A stretch of DNA of 64,000 nt from NCBI RefSeq assembly GCF_033001325.1, contig NZ_CP133111.1, forward strand, positions 5,379,001 to 5,443,000. The letters are read 5' to 3'. Positions 47,391 through 54,990 of this stretch are shown here, piece after piece (the stretch's first letter is position 1; each line of letters starts with the position of its first letter). This DNA comes from Rhodopseudomonas sp. BAL398 (GTDB taxonomy: Bacteria; Pseudomonadota; Alphaproteobacteria; Rhizobiales; Xanthobacteraceae). The translations under genes were made by a program, and so were the position numbers. The notes under the pieces are model-generated. The model had not been told where the DNA came from and made no database searches. It saw only the letters and a list, made by a program, of their open reading frames with translations.

Positions 47391-48290
47391 ATGCCTGATC
47401 TTGCCGACCTGTTTCCCGGCTACGCGGCCGAATGGATCGACACTTCGTCGGGGCGCATTTTCGCCCGCGTCGGCGGCGACGGGCCGCCGCTGTTGCTGCT
47501 GCACGGCTTTTCCGAAACCCATGTGATGTGGCACCGCGTCGCGCCGCAATTGGCGCAGAAGTTCAAGCTGATCATCGCCGATCTGCCGGGCTATGGCTGG
47601 TCCGACATGCCGCGCAGCGATGCCGAGCACACGCCCTACACCAAGCGGGCGATGGCGGCGCAGCTGATCGAGGCGATGGAGAAGCTCGGCCATGTGCATT
47701 TCGCGCTGGCCGGCCACGATCGCGGCGGCCGCGTCAGCTACCGGATGGCGCTCGATCATCCCGGAAGGCTATCGAAGCTCGCGGTGCTGGATATCCTGCC
47801 GACCTATGAATACTGGATGCGGATGGACCGCGCCTACGGCCTCAAGGTCTATCACTGGACCTTCCTGGCGCAGCCGGCGCCGCTGCCCGAAACGCTGATC
47901 GGCGCCAGCCCGGATTTCTTCCTCAAAAACAAGTTGGCGAGCTGGAGCAAGACCAAGGACCTCAGCGTGTTCGATCCGCGCGCCTTGCAGCATTACCTCG
48001 CCGCGTTCAACGATCCGATGCGGCTGCACGCGATGTGCGAGGATTACCGCGCCGGCGCGCACGCCGATTTCGACCATGACAAGGCCGACCATGACGCCGG
48101 CAACAAGATCGCGGTGCCGATGCTGGCGCTGTGGGGCGATGCCGGCATCGCACAATCAGCGGCGACGCCGCTCGATACCTGGAAGAAATGGGCGACCGAC
48201 GTGCGTGGCGGCCCGGTCAATTCCGGGCATTTTCTCACCGAGGAAGATCCCGACGCCACCGCGCAGGCGCTGCTGGCGTTTTTTACCTGA
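47391..48290 (+). CDS. Fluoroacetate dehalogenase (RPA1163-like alpha/beta hydrolase)
   Basis: A 299-residue soluble hydrolase. It matches the R. palustris fluoroacetate dehalogenase RPA1163 (structures known) in sequence and numbering: nucleophile Asp110 in GHDRGGR, carboxylate-binding Arg111 and Arg114, Asp134 in [12 protein letters not shown], the fluoride pocket His155, Trp156 and Tyr219 ([11 protein letters not shown]), Trp185, and catalytic His280 in NSGHFL. It hydrolyses the C-F bond of fluoroacetate to glycolate. Residues 41-42 are Ser-Glu where I recall Pro-Gln in RPA1163. Its product, glycolate, could feed the glcDEF genes 40 kb upstream. Confidence 0.9.
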   Translation: MPDLADLFPGYAAEWIDTSSGRIFARVGGDGPPLLLLHGFSETHVMWHRVAPQLAQKFKLIIADLPGYGWSDMPRSDAEHTPYTKRAMAAQLIEAMEKLGHVHFALAGHDRGGRVSYRMALDHPGRLSKLAVLDILPTYEYWMRMDRAYGLKVYHWTFLAQPAPLPETLIGASPDFFLKNKLASWSKTKDLSVFDPRALQHYLAAFNDPMRLHAMCEDYRAGAHADFDHDKADHDAGNKIAVPMLALWGDAGIAQSAATPLDTWKKWATDVRGGPVNSGHFLTEEDPDATAQALLAFFT

Positions 48291-48406
48291 CCGTCGAGGT
48301 TGACCACGAAAGTCGGGATGGCCCCGCCGTGATCGCGTGCCGGCATCGGGCGATTTCCCCGGTCTCGCGTTGACGAGGGCGAATGACGGTCGCCGCTCTC
48401 TGCGAC

Positions 48407-48435
48407 TTGACGATAGGAATAAAATCCGATATCAA
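48407..48435 (+). promoter_or_regulatory. Putative promoter of the small two-gene module
   Basis: -35 TTGACG (48407-48412), a 17-bp spacer and -10 TATCAA (48430-48435). Transcription would start near 48442, about 20 bases before the first ATG. The -10 overlaps the left end of the palindrome at 48433-48460, which suits operator control. Confidence 0.55.
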
Positions 48436-48460
48436 TATCCTTTCGTACGAAAGGATATTG
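48433..48460. promoter_or_regulatory. Perfect 28-bp palindrome, putative operator
   Basis: Positions 48433-48446 are the exact reverse complement of 48447-48460 (arms CAATATCCTTTCGT and ACGAAAGGATATTG). It overlaps the predicted -10 and transcription start, and its right arm contains the AAGGA Shine-Dalgarno (48451-48455) of the gene that starts at 48462. It could bind a dimeric repressor; if transcription began further upstream, the RNA would form a 12-bp stem hiding the ribosome site. Confidence 0.8.
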
Positions 48461-48461
48461 C

Positions 48462-48821
48462 ATGCGATCAATCCTTGAAGAAAGAGACAACCTACGCAAA
48501 TCCAAGCAGGAGCTTGCCGAAGTAAGATTCGGTTTGAGATACCTTCGGTATCTCCGCGCGGCCATCAAAGCGGGCTTTAATCCCGACCAGCCACGCGACG
48601 AAATTGGAAGGTGGACGGATGCCCCGGGGGGTGCCGTCAGCGAAGCTACAGGCAATGTTTACATTAGCGCAGCGCGGCGGATCGAATCGGATTGCGATGC
48701 ACAATATGCGAAGGACAAGCTGATCTGCAATTTGGTGAGAACTCCGTTGTGTTGGGCACAAGCCGCGGAGCGATACGGCGCCTGTCTGAGCGGCCGTCCG
48801 ATTCCCCAATTGAGGTTCTGA
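48462..48821 (+). CDS. Small Cys-containing protein, possible effector of a two-gene module
   Basis: A 119-residue protein. Residues 1-37 are a charged helix (Arg/Leu/Glu-rich), then the motif AGFNPDQPRDEIGRWTD, which I associate with phage head-morphogenesis and polymorphic-toxin-type proteins of rhizobia. The C-terminal part has four Cys (78, 89, 97, 108, spacing 11-8-11) and ends RYGACLSGRPIPQLRF, a pattern I recall in many small Bradyrhizobium/Rhodopseudomonas proteins. No enzymatic domain is identified. Its codons are less G/C-biased than those of its neighbours. The stop overlaps the next ATG by one base. Confidence 0.75.
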   Translation: MRSILEERDNLRKSKQELAEVRFGLRYLRYLRAAIKAGFNPDQPRDEIGRWTDAPGGAVSEATGNVYISAARRIESDCDAQYAKDKLICNLVRTPLCWAQAAERYGACLSGRPIPQLRF

Positions 48822-49159
48822 TGATGAACGAACTCATCTCGCGCAAACTGAGACTTGACGGCATTGGCGGCGAAGTCGACGTTCCGATCCGCGTCTACTG
48901 GCCTGTCGAGGAGAAGGCTGCCTGGAATTGCCGCTGGCAGATCGATTGGCCGGATCGGCAGCGCGCGAATTCGGCGCGCGGCATCGACGCAATCCAGGCG
49001 ATCCTACAGGCGCTGACAATGGTCGGCGCCGAACTCTATTGCAGTGAAGAACATCGATCGGGCCGTCTGTCCTGGCGATCGGACTGGAAAGGATATGGCT
49101 TTCCGCTCCCCGCCAACCTTCGCGACATGCTTGTCGGCGATGACGCGGGCTTCCTTTAG
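48821..49159 (+). CDS. DUF6968-like protein, possible immunity partner
   Basis: A 112-residue protein starting with two adjacent Met codons (MMNELISRKLRLDGIGGEVD), continuing with VRVYWP-like beta strands, GIDAIQAILQALTMVGAELY and PANLRDMLVGDD. From memory it fits DUF6968, small proteins whose size and gene position fit an immunity or accessory role; this is inference. GAGG (48812-48815) lies five bases before the ATG, and the start overlaps the preceding stop (TGATG), so both are made from one message. Confidence 0.75.
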   Translation: MMNELISRKLRLDGIGGEVDVPIRVYWPVEEKAAWNCRWQIDWPDRQRANSARGIDAIQAILQALTMVGAELYCSEEHRSGRLSWRSDWKGYGFPLPANLRDMLVGDDAGFL

Positions 49160-49179
49160 GATTTGGGTCGGTCGACTCC

Positions 49180-49626
49180 TTACCGCCGCGCCTTGAAGAA
49201 TTCCCGCAGCAGCGTCGCTGACGGGGTCTCGCCGACGGCGGAATAGATCTCCGGCGCGTGGTGGCAGGTCGGGGAGGCGAAGAACCGCACGCCCGACTCC
49301 ACCGCGCCGCCCTTGGGGTCGGCGGCGCCGAAATACAGCCGCCGGATCCGCGCGAAGGAGATCGCGCCGGCGCACATGGTGCACGGCTCCAGCGTGACAT
49401 AGAGGTCGCAATCGACCAGCCGTTCGCTGCCGATGAGGCGCGCGGCCTGCCGGATCGCCAATATCTCGGCGTGGGCGGTCGGGTCGCGGTCGGTCAAGGT
49501 TCGGTTGCCGGCGGTGGCGATCACCTCGCCGGCGCGCACGATCACGCAGCCGATCGGCACTTCCCCGGCATTTTGCGCATTTTGGGCGGCTTTCAGCGCC
49601 AAATCCATGAAAGATGCCGCGGTCAT
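49180..49626 (-). CDS. tadA: tRNA adenosine(34) deaminase TadA
   Basis: A 148-residue zinc deaminase that makes inosine at the wobble position of tRNA-Arg. Motifs: PIGCVIVRAGEVIATAGN, the catalytic HAEILAIRQAA, and the zinc-binding PCTMCAGAISFARIRRLYFG. I chose ATG 49626 (MTAASFMDLAL); a Met six residues later and a start at 49638 are alternatives. It converges with the DUF6968-like gene. Confidence 0.95.
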   Translation of the reverse strand: MTAASFMDLALKAAQNAQNAGEVPIGCVIVRAGEVIATAGNRTLTDRDPTAHAEILAIRQAARLIGSERLVDCDLYVTLEPCTMCAGAISFARIRRLYFGAADPKGGAVESGVRFFASPTCHHAPEIYSAVGETPSATLLREFFKARR

Positions 49627-49789
49627 ATCTCGTATCAACCCGAAAAACCTGCTAGGAGAGCGTATTCAGCAAAAGTGGATGCCGGTTTTGCGTGACAATG
49701 CGCCTTGGTCAAAGAGTGCGCGTCAGCGTCGCGCGAGCCCGTTCCCGTCAGCCTGATCGCCATTCCGAACGCCCGAAGTGAGACCAGTC

Positions 49790-51952
49790 ATGCCCCGCGA
49801 CAACGACAAAAACAACGGCCCCTCGCGCGGCCGACCGCCCGGCAGATCCGGTGGCGCGTCCAGCGGCAAAGGTCGCTCCGGCGCCGCCCGCGGGCCGGAG
49901 AAGAAATTCGCCAAGAAGGCCGGCAATTATGTCGCCAGGCCGGAGAGTGCGGCCGGCGAGCGCAAATCCTTCGGTGCCAAACCGTTCGGCGCCAAATCCT
50001 TCGGGGCCAAGCCCTATGCGGGCAAGCGCGACGACGCGCGGCCGCCGCGTCGTGACTTTTCCGACTCGCCGCGCCCGGCGCGCGGCGGCGACCGCCCGGA
50101 TCGCGGCCCGCGCAAGGAATTTTCCCCGCGCGACGGCGGCGGCGACAAGCGTCCCTACACGCCGCGCGACGGTGGCGGAGACAAGCGCCCCTATACGCCG
50201 CGCAGCGATCGCGGCGAGGCGAGGGGCGAGGGCCGGCCGCCGGCGCGGTTCGGCGGCGACAAGAAATTCGGCGACAAGCGCCCCTACACGCCCCGTGATG
50301 GCGGCGGTGAGAAGCGGCCCTATAGCCCGCGCGAGGGCGACAAACGGCCCTACACGCCGCGCGGCGAGGGCTTCGGCGATCGGCCGCGGCCCTCGGGCGA
50401 TCGTCCGTTTGGCGCGCGTCCGTCGCGCGATAGTGACAAGAAATTTGGCGGCGAGCGCAAATTCGGCCGCGGCGCGCCGGATCGCGGCCCACGCAAGGAT
50501 TTCGGCAGCCGGCCGGATCGGGGCCAAGATCGCGGCCAAGATCGGGGCTATGATCGTGGACCGGATCGCGGCGAGACCAAGCCGTGGCAGAAGCGCGATG
50601 CGTCGTCGCCCGACCATGAGGGCCGCAATTCACGTCCCTCGCGCGACGGCGAGCGCAGCTTCGATAGGCCGCGTTTCGACAAGCCCCGCGAGGAACGCGC
50701 CGAGCGGCCGCGCTTCTCACGGCCGCGCGAGGACCGTCCGGAGCGTTCGGGCGGCGATCGTCCGTTCCGCGAACGGCCGACATTCGATCGGCCGCGCGAG
50801 GACCGCGGCGACTGGCACGAGCATCCGCGCAATGACGCTGGCGCCGAGCGCCCGCGCCGCGACAATGAAGACGACAGCAAAGTGTTCGCCAAGCGCCCGG
50901 CCTTCGGCGGCCGCGGCGCCTATCGCGAGCGCAAGCCGGATTTCGAAAAGCGCGCCGCGCGGCCGCCCAAGGAAAAGAAAGCCGGCGAGCGCATCGCCAA
51001 GGTGGTGTCGCGCGCGGGCCTGTGTTCGCGCCGCGACGCCGAGGCATGGATCACCCAAGGCCGGGTCTCGGTCAATGGCCGCCAGATCAACTCGCCGGCG
51101 CTCGACGTCACCGTCAACGACGTCATTACCGTCGACAACAAGCCGTTGCCGGCGCGCGAGCGCACGCGACTGTTCCTGTTCCACAAGCCGCGCGGCTTGA
51201 TGACGACGCATGCCGACCCCGAGGGGCGGCCGACCGTGTTCGACAATCTGCCCGAGGGCCTGCCGCGGCTGATCTCGATCGGCCGGCTCGATTTCAACAC
51301 CGAGGGCCTGCTGCTGCTGACCAATGATGGCGGGCTGGCGCGGGCGCTGGAATTGCCCGACACCGGCTGGCTGCGGCGCTACCGGGTCCGCGCCCATGGC
51401 GAGGTCACGCAGGGCCAGCTCGATGAATTGCAAAAGGGCGTCGAGGTCGACGGCGTCAAATATGGCGAGATCGACGCCAAGTTGGAGCGCGACCAGGGCG
51501 CCAATGTCTGGCTGGTATTCGCGATCCGCGAAGGCAAGAACCGCGAAGTCCGCAACGTGCTGGCGCATCTCGGGCTCGAGGTGAACCGGCTGATCCGTGT
51601 GTCCTACGGCCCGTTCCAGCTCGGCGAATTGCCCGAGGGCGAGGTCGAGGAGGTCAAGACAAGGGTGCTGCGCGAGCAGCTCGGCGAGAAGATCGCCGCT
51701 TTGGCCGGCGCCGATTTCGGCCGCCCGACCGCCAGCAAGGGCGACACCGATCTCGATCCGGTGGTGGTCAAGAAGCCGGTATTCAAGCGCGGCGCGGTCG
51801 AGGATCGCAAGGGCCGGCGCGTGCTGGTGCAGCGCACCGGCAGCGACGAAGCCCGCGCCCGCAACGAGAGCGAAGCCAATGGCTATGGCCCGCCGCGCCG
51901 CCCGACCCGCGGCTATCACGGCAAGCGCGACCTCACCCCGCGCGACGAATAG
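49790..51952 (+). CDS. rluB: 23S rRNA pseudouridine synthase (RluB-like) with very long N-terminal extension
   Basis: A 720-residue protein. Residues 1 to about 395 are a low-complexity extension rich in Arg, Gly, Asp, Lys and Pro, with five KRPY[TS]PR repeats and many RGD/DRG units, resembling RNA-binding RGG regions. The enzyme follows: an S4 domain (RAGLCSRRDAEAWITQGRVS), then the RsuA/RluB catalytic domain with RLDFNTEGLLLLTNDGGLAR (catalytic Asp) and IREGKNREVRNVLAHLGLEV. RluB acts on 23S rRNA near position 2605. ATG 49790 was chosen. Ordinary RluB is 290-330 residues, so the extension more than doubles it. Confidence 0.93.
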   Translation: MPRDNDKNNGPSRGRPPGRSGGASSGKGRSGAARGPEKKFAKKAGNYVARPESAAGERKSFGAKPFGAKSFGAKPYAGKRDDARPPRRDFSDSPRPARGGDRPDRGPRKEFSPRDGGGDKRPYTPRDGGGDKRPYTPRSDRGEARGEGRPPARFGGDKKFGDKRPYTPRDGGGEKRPYSPREGDKRPYTPRGEGFGDRPRPSGDRPFGARPSRDSDKKFGGERKFGRGAPDRGPRKDFGSRPDRGQDRGQDRGYDRGPDRGETKPWQKRDASSPDHEGRNSRPSRDGERSFDRPRFDKPREERAERPRFSRPREDRPERSGGDRPFRERPTFDRPREDRGDWHEHPRNDAGAERPRRDNEDDSKVFAKRPAFGGRGAYRERKPDFEKRAARPPKEKKAGERIAKVVSRAGLCSRRDAEAWITQGRVSVNGRQINSPALDVTVNDVITVDNKPLPARERTRLFLFHKPRGLMTTHADPEGRPTVFDNLPEGLPRLISIGRLDFNTEGLLLLTNDGGLARALELPDTGWLRRYRVRAHGEVTQGQLDELQKGVEVDGVKYGEIDAKLERDQGANVWLVFAIREGKNREVRNVLAHLGLEVNRLIRVSYGPFQLGELPEGEVEEVKTRVLREQLGEKIAALAGADFGRPTASKGDTDLDPVVVKKPVFKRGAVEDRKGRRVLVQRTGSDEARARNESEANGYGPPRRPTRGYHGKRDLTPRDE

Positions 51953-52050
51953 GCGAGGCTTCCATGCTGTCGATCGTGGCTGTTCAGCTCGCTCCGCGCC
52001 GGCGGGGAAGGGGCGCTGCATCTGAGAGTTTGCAGCTGGCGGTGCTGATC

Positions 52051-52190
52051 TCCCTCCCCCTTGCGGGGAGGGTCGGCCGAGCGACGGCGATGCGCAGCAT
52101 CGACGGAAGCGGAGGCCGGGGTGGGGGTGCCGCCGGCACTGAGCCCGTGGCTACCCCCACCCCCGACCCCTCCCCGCAAGGGGGAGGGGG
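52051..52190. repeat. Dispersed inverted-repeat element, second copy
   Basis: Same family as the element at 6897-7035: arms with core CTCCCCCTTGCGGGGAGGG at 52051-52073 and complement near 52168-52188, with GC-rich inner sequence. It lies between rluB and rsmD. The gap 51953-52250 has no gene. Confidence 0.82.
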
Positions 52191-52250
52191 GCGCGCATCC
52201 GTTGCGGCGCGGCCGAGGCTGGTGCCGCTTGATCGGCGAGGCGAATTCCA

Positions 52251-52808
52251 ATGCGGGTGATCGGCGGACGGCTGAAGGGCCGCAACATCGTGGCGCCGTC
52301 GTCGCGCGATATTCGCCCGACCCAGGACCGCTTGCGCGAGTCTCTGTTCAACATCCTGATGCACGGCTACGGCAACCCGATGCTGGATGCGCGCGTGCTC
52401 GACCTGTTCGCCGGCACCGGCGCGCTCGGCATCGAGGCGGTGTCGCGCGGGGCTTCGTTCGCGCTGTTCGTCGACAATGGCGCCGAGGCGCGCGCGCTGC
52501 TGCGCAACAATGTCGAGGCGCTCGGACTCGGCGGCGTCACCAAGGTCTATCGCCGCGACGCCACCAATCTCGGCCCGGCGCATCCGATGGAGCCGTTCGG
52601 CCTGGTGTTTTGCGATCCGCCGTACCGGATGAAACTGGCCGAACAGGCCTTGGCGTCATTGCGCGACGGCGGCTGGCTGGCGCCCGAGGCGCTGGTCGTG
52701 GTCGAGGAGGCCAAGGATGCCGGCTTTGCCGCGCCGCAAGGTTTCGAAGAGCTCGACCGCCGCGCCTATGACGATAGCGAATTCACGTTTTTGAAAGTCG
52801 GCGGTTAG
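52251..52808 (+). CDS. rsmD: 16S rRNA (guanine966-N2)-methyltransferase RsmD
   Basis: A 185-residue Rossmann-fold methyltransferase. Motifs: MRVIGGRLKGRNI at the start, VLDLFAGTGALGIEAVSRGA (SAM binding) and the catalytic FCDPPYR. The length is normal. Confidence 0.96.
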   Translation: MRVIGGRLKGRNIVAPSSRDIRPTQDRLRESLFNILMHGYGNPMLDARVLDLFAGTGALGIEAVSRGASFALFVDNGAEARALLRNNVEALGLGGVTKVYRRDATNLGPAHPMEPFGLVFCDPPYRMKLAEQALASLRDGGWLAPEALVVVEEAKDAGFAAPQGFEELDRRAYDDSEFTFLKVGG

Positions 52809-52880
52809 GCCTGACACCGAGCAGGGCCCTCATCCTGAGAGCCCGGCTGAAAAAACGATCAACAAAACGAGACGATCAAG

Positions 52881-52992
52881 GTCGTCATTGCGAGGAGCTC
52901 TTGCGACGAAGCAATCCAGTCCTTGCTTGACGCCCCTGGATTGCTTCGCGGTCGGACGGCGCGATGCGCCGTCCTCGGCTCGCAATGACGAC
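52881..52992. repeat. Dispersed repeat, type B (CATTGCGAG family), copy 1
   Basis: Ends are perfect 14-bp inverted repeats (GTCGTCATTGCGAG and CTCGCAATGACGAC); the interior has GCAATCCAG/CTGGATTGC complementarity. A second copy lies at 61891-61998. The 52809-53138 gap holds this, a short hairpin repeat and no gene. Confidence 0.8.
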
Positions 52993-53079
52993 ATCAAGGT
53001 CGGTTTTTATTGGCTTCTTTTTGAGTCAGACACTGACGAGCCGCGCATCTTGCGCTGCGTCTCGAAGGATGTCCCGTGG

Positions 53080-53127
53080 CCTCATGGTTCGAGACGCCCG
53101 CCAAAAGGCGGGCTCCTCACCATGAGG
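53080..53127. repeat. Palindromic REP-type hairpin
   Basis: CCTCATGG...CCATGAGG outer arms around an inner GCCCGCC/GGCGGGC stem with an AAAA loop. It lies just beyond the 3' end of prmB and may help end its transcription. Confidence 0.7.
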
Positions 53128-53138
53128 GGAGAATGTCC

Positions 53139-54260
53139 TCATTCGCGAAGAGCGAGGAGAGGCCGCCTCGCTTCCAGATCCGCCGCTGCGATCCAGAACA
53201 CTTCGCCGTCCGACTCTTCGGTGTCGAGCCACAGCAGCGGCAGCTGGGGGAATTCATTCTCGATCAATTCGCGGCCGCGGCCGATCTCGCAGAGCAGGCC
53301 GCCTTGCGGCGTCAGATGCTGCTTTGCCTCGGCCAGGATGCGGCGGACCACGTCGAGCCCGTCGAGGCCGCCGTCGAGCGCCATTTCGGGCTCAAAGCGG
53401 CATTCGTCCGGCAGATCGTCCATGCCCTGGGCGTCGACATAGGGCGGGTTGGAGATGATCAGATCATAGCGGGTGTCGGCCAGCGGCGCGAACAGGTCGC
53501 CCTGATACAGCGTCACATGATCCTGCAGCTCGTAGATGTCGACATTGTGCGCGGCGACTTCGAGCGCGTCCGGCGACAGGTCGACCGCGTCGATCCGCGC
53601 ATTGGGAAAGCGCTGGCTGGCCAGCACCGCGAGACAGCCGGAGCCGGTGCACAGGTCGAGCACCGATTCCACCGCCTCCGGATCTTCGATCAGCGAACCG
53701 TCCCCGCCGTCGAAATGCGACCCGAAAATCTCGCCGATGAAGGAGCGCGGCACGATCGCGCGCTCGTCGATATAGAACGGCAGGCCGAGCATATAGGCCT
53801 TGTTGACCAGATAGGCCGCGGGCTTGCGGGTGGTGACCCGGCGATGGATCACGTCGAGCACCTGTTCGGCCTCGGCCGCGGTGATGTGCGCCATCGCGAA
53901 CATATCGAACTGCTCGGGATGCAGATTGAGCGAGTCGCAGACCAGGAAGGCGGCTTCCGCCAGCGGGTCGGTGGTGCCATGCGCGAAGGCCAGATCGGCT
54001 TCGGCGAAGCGGCTGACCGCATAGCGGACGAAATCGAACAAAGTGCGCAATTCGCCGGGCTTCACCGGGAATTGCGAGGCGGGCGCTGCGCCGCGCGGGG
54101 CCTGCTTGGCGCTGGGCGCTTTGCTTTTGCTCGCGGTTTTGCTCTTGCCGGCTGTTTTGGCAGCTGTCTTGGCAACAGTTTTGACAGCCGATTTGGCGGG
54201 CGCCTTGGCAGTCTTGACGGCCTTCTTCGCCTTGGCCTTGGTGGTTGTGGTCTTTGCCAT
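53139..54260 (-). CDS. prmB: 50S ribosomal protein L3 glutamine methyltransferase PrmB
   Basis: A 373-residue methyltransferase. Residues 1-55 are an unusual Lys/Ala/Thr/Ser-rich extension (TTTTKAKAKKAVKTAKAPAK...), then the HemK/PrmB fold: VLDLCTGSGCLAVLASQRFP and the catalytic NPPYVDAQGM (NPPY). N-methylates Gln in ribosomal protein L3. It starts with ATG 54260, overlapping the moaE stop by one base. It is the last gene of a uvrC/pgsA-moaD-moaE-prmB run. Confidence 0.93.
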   Translation of the reverse strand: MAKTTTTKAKAKKAVKTAKAPAKSAVKTVAKTAAKTAGKSKTASKSKAPSAKQAPRGAAPASQFPVKPGELRTLFDFVRYAVSRFAEADLAFAHGTTDPLAEAAFLVCDSLNLHPEQFDMFAMAHITAAEAEQVLDVIHRRVTTRKPAAYLVNKAYMLGLPFYIDERAIVPRSFIGEIFGSHFDGGDGSLIEDPEAVESVLDLCTGSGCLAVLASQRFPNARIDAVDLSPDALEVAAHNVDIYELQDHVTLYQGDLFAPLADTRYDLIISNPPYVDAQGMDDLPDECRFEPEMALDGGLDGLDVVRRILAEAKQHLTPQGGLLCEIGRGRELIENEFPQLPLLWLDTEESDGEVFWIAAADLEARRPLLALRE

Positions 54261-54736
54261 CAAATTTTGTCCCAGCGCGCGGCGGCCGCGTCATCATGCT
54301 GTTGAGCCTCGACCCATTTCGAGCCGTCGGCGGCTTCCTCACGCTTCCAGAACGGGGCGTGGGCCTTGAGATAATCCATCAGGAACTCGGCGGCCTGAAA
54401 CGCTGCCTGACGATGCGCCGAGGCGGTCAGCACCATCATGATATTGTCGCCCGGCACCAGCCGGCCGAAGCGGTGAATCACCGTGACGCCGGCCAGCGGC
54501 CAGCGCGCGCAGGCTTCGGCGGCGTGGCGTTCGATCTCGGCCTCGGCCATGCCGGGATAGTGCTCCAGCGTCATCGCCGCGATCTCGTGGCCCTTGTCGC
54601 CACCGCGGCAGACGCCGGTGAACGACGCCACGGCGCCGATCTCGCTGCTGTTTCCGTGGCTGCTGGCTTGACGCAGCGCGGCGATTTCTTGGCCGACGTC
54701 GAAATCGGCTTGCTGGATCCGGACGGTGACGGTCAT
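54260..54736 (-). CDS. moaE: Molybdopterin synthase catalytic subunit MoaE
   Basis: A 158-residue subunit that, with MoaD, adds the dithiolene sulfurs to make molybdopterin. It has GAVASFTGVCRGGDKGHEI, MTLEHYPGMAEAEIE, VIHRFGRLVPGDNIMMVLTA and KAHAPFWKREE, all typical. ATG 54736 follows the moaD stop after two bases. Confidence 0.96.
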   Translation of the reverse strand: MTVTVRIQQADFDVGQEIAALRQASSHGNSSEIGAVASFTGVCRGGDKGHEIAAMTLEHYPGMAEAEIERHAAEACARWPLAGVTVIHRFGRLVPGDNIMMVLTASAHRQAAFQAAEFLMDYLKAHAPFWKREEAADGSKWVEAQQHDDAAAARWDKI

Positions 54737-54738
54737 GC

Positions 54739-54990
54739 CTAGCCGCCGGTCATCGGCGGAAACAGCGCGACCTCGTGGGCGCCGGCGATCGAGGCCTCGG
54801 GCTTGACGTGGGTCTGGTCGATCGCCGCGCGGATCACGCCCGGAACCTCGAACGCATAGGCGTAGCCGTCGCCACGCCCGGCCAGCCAGCCGATCAACTC
54901 GCCAACGGTGCGGATGTCGGCCGGCGGCTCCAGCGTCTCTTCGGTCTTGCCGACCCGCTCGCGAACCCAGGCGAAATATTTGATCTTCAT
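54739..54990 (-). CDS. moaD: Molybdopterin synthase sulfur carrier MoaD
   Basis: An 83-residue ubiquitin-fold protein ending in the essential Gly-Gly (FPPMTGG), which carries the thiocarboxylate to MoaE. It starts MKIKYFAWVRERVGK. The ATG overlaps the pgsA stop by four bases. Confidence 0.95.
   Translation of the reverse strand: MKIKYFAWVRERVGKTEETLEPPADIRTVGELIGWLAGRGDGYAYAFEVPGVIRAAIDQTHVKPEASIAGAHEVALFPPMTGG

Noticed and set aside
48337-48525. Short plus-strand frame overlapping the palindrome and the start of the small module
   Set aside because: No Shine-Dalgarno; the frame at 48462 has one and better composition.
48044-48655. Minus-strand frame spanning the dehalogenase 3' end and the palindrome
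   Set aside because: Crosses a promoter and a palindrome, with no ribosome site; shadow of coding sequence.
50100-50400. Repeated units that could be taken for a CRISPR or tandem DNA array
   Set aside because: They are codon-level repeats encoding KRPYTPR inside one open frame, with variable spacing and no spacers.
49788-51047. Minus-strand Arg/Ala-rich frame over the rluB extension
   Set aside because: Complement of repetitive GC-rich coding sequence; no homology-like pattern.
53080-53127. TGGTTCGAGAC resembling a tRNA T-loop
   Set aside because: No cloverleaf can be built around it; it is part of a palindromic repeat.
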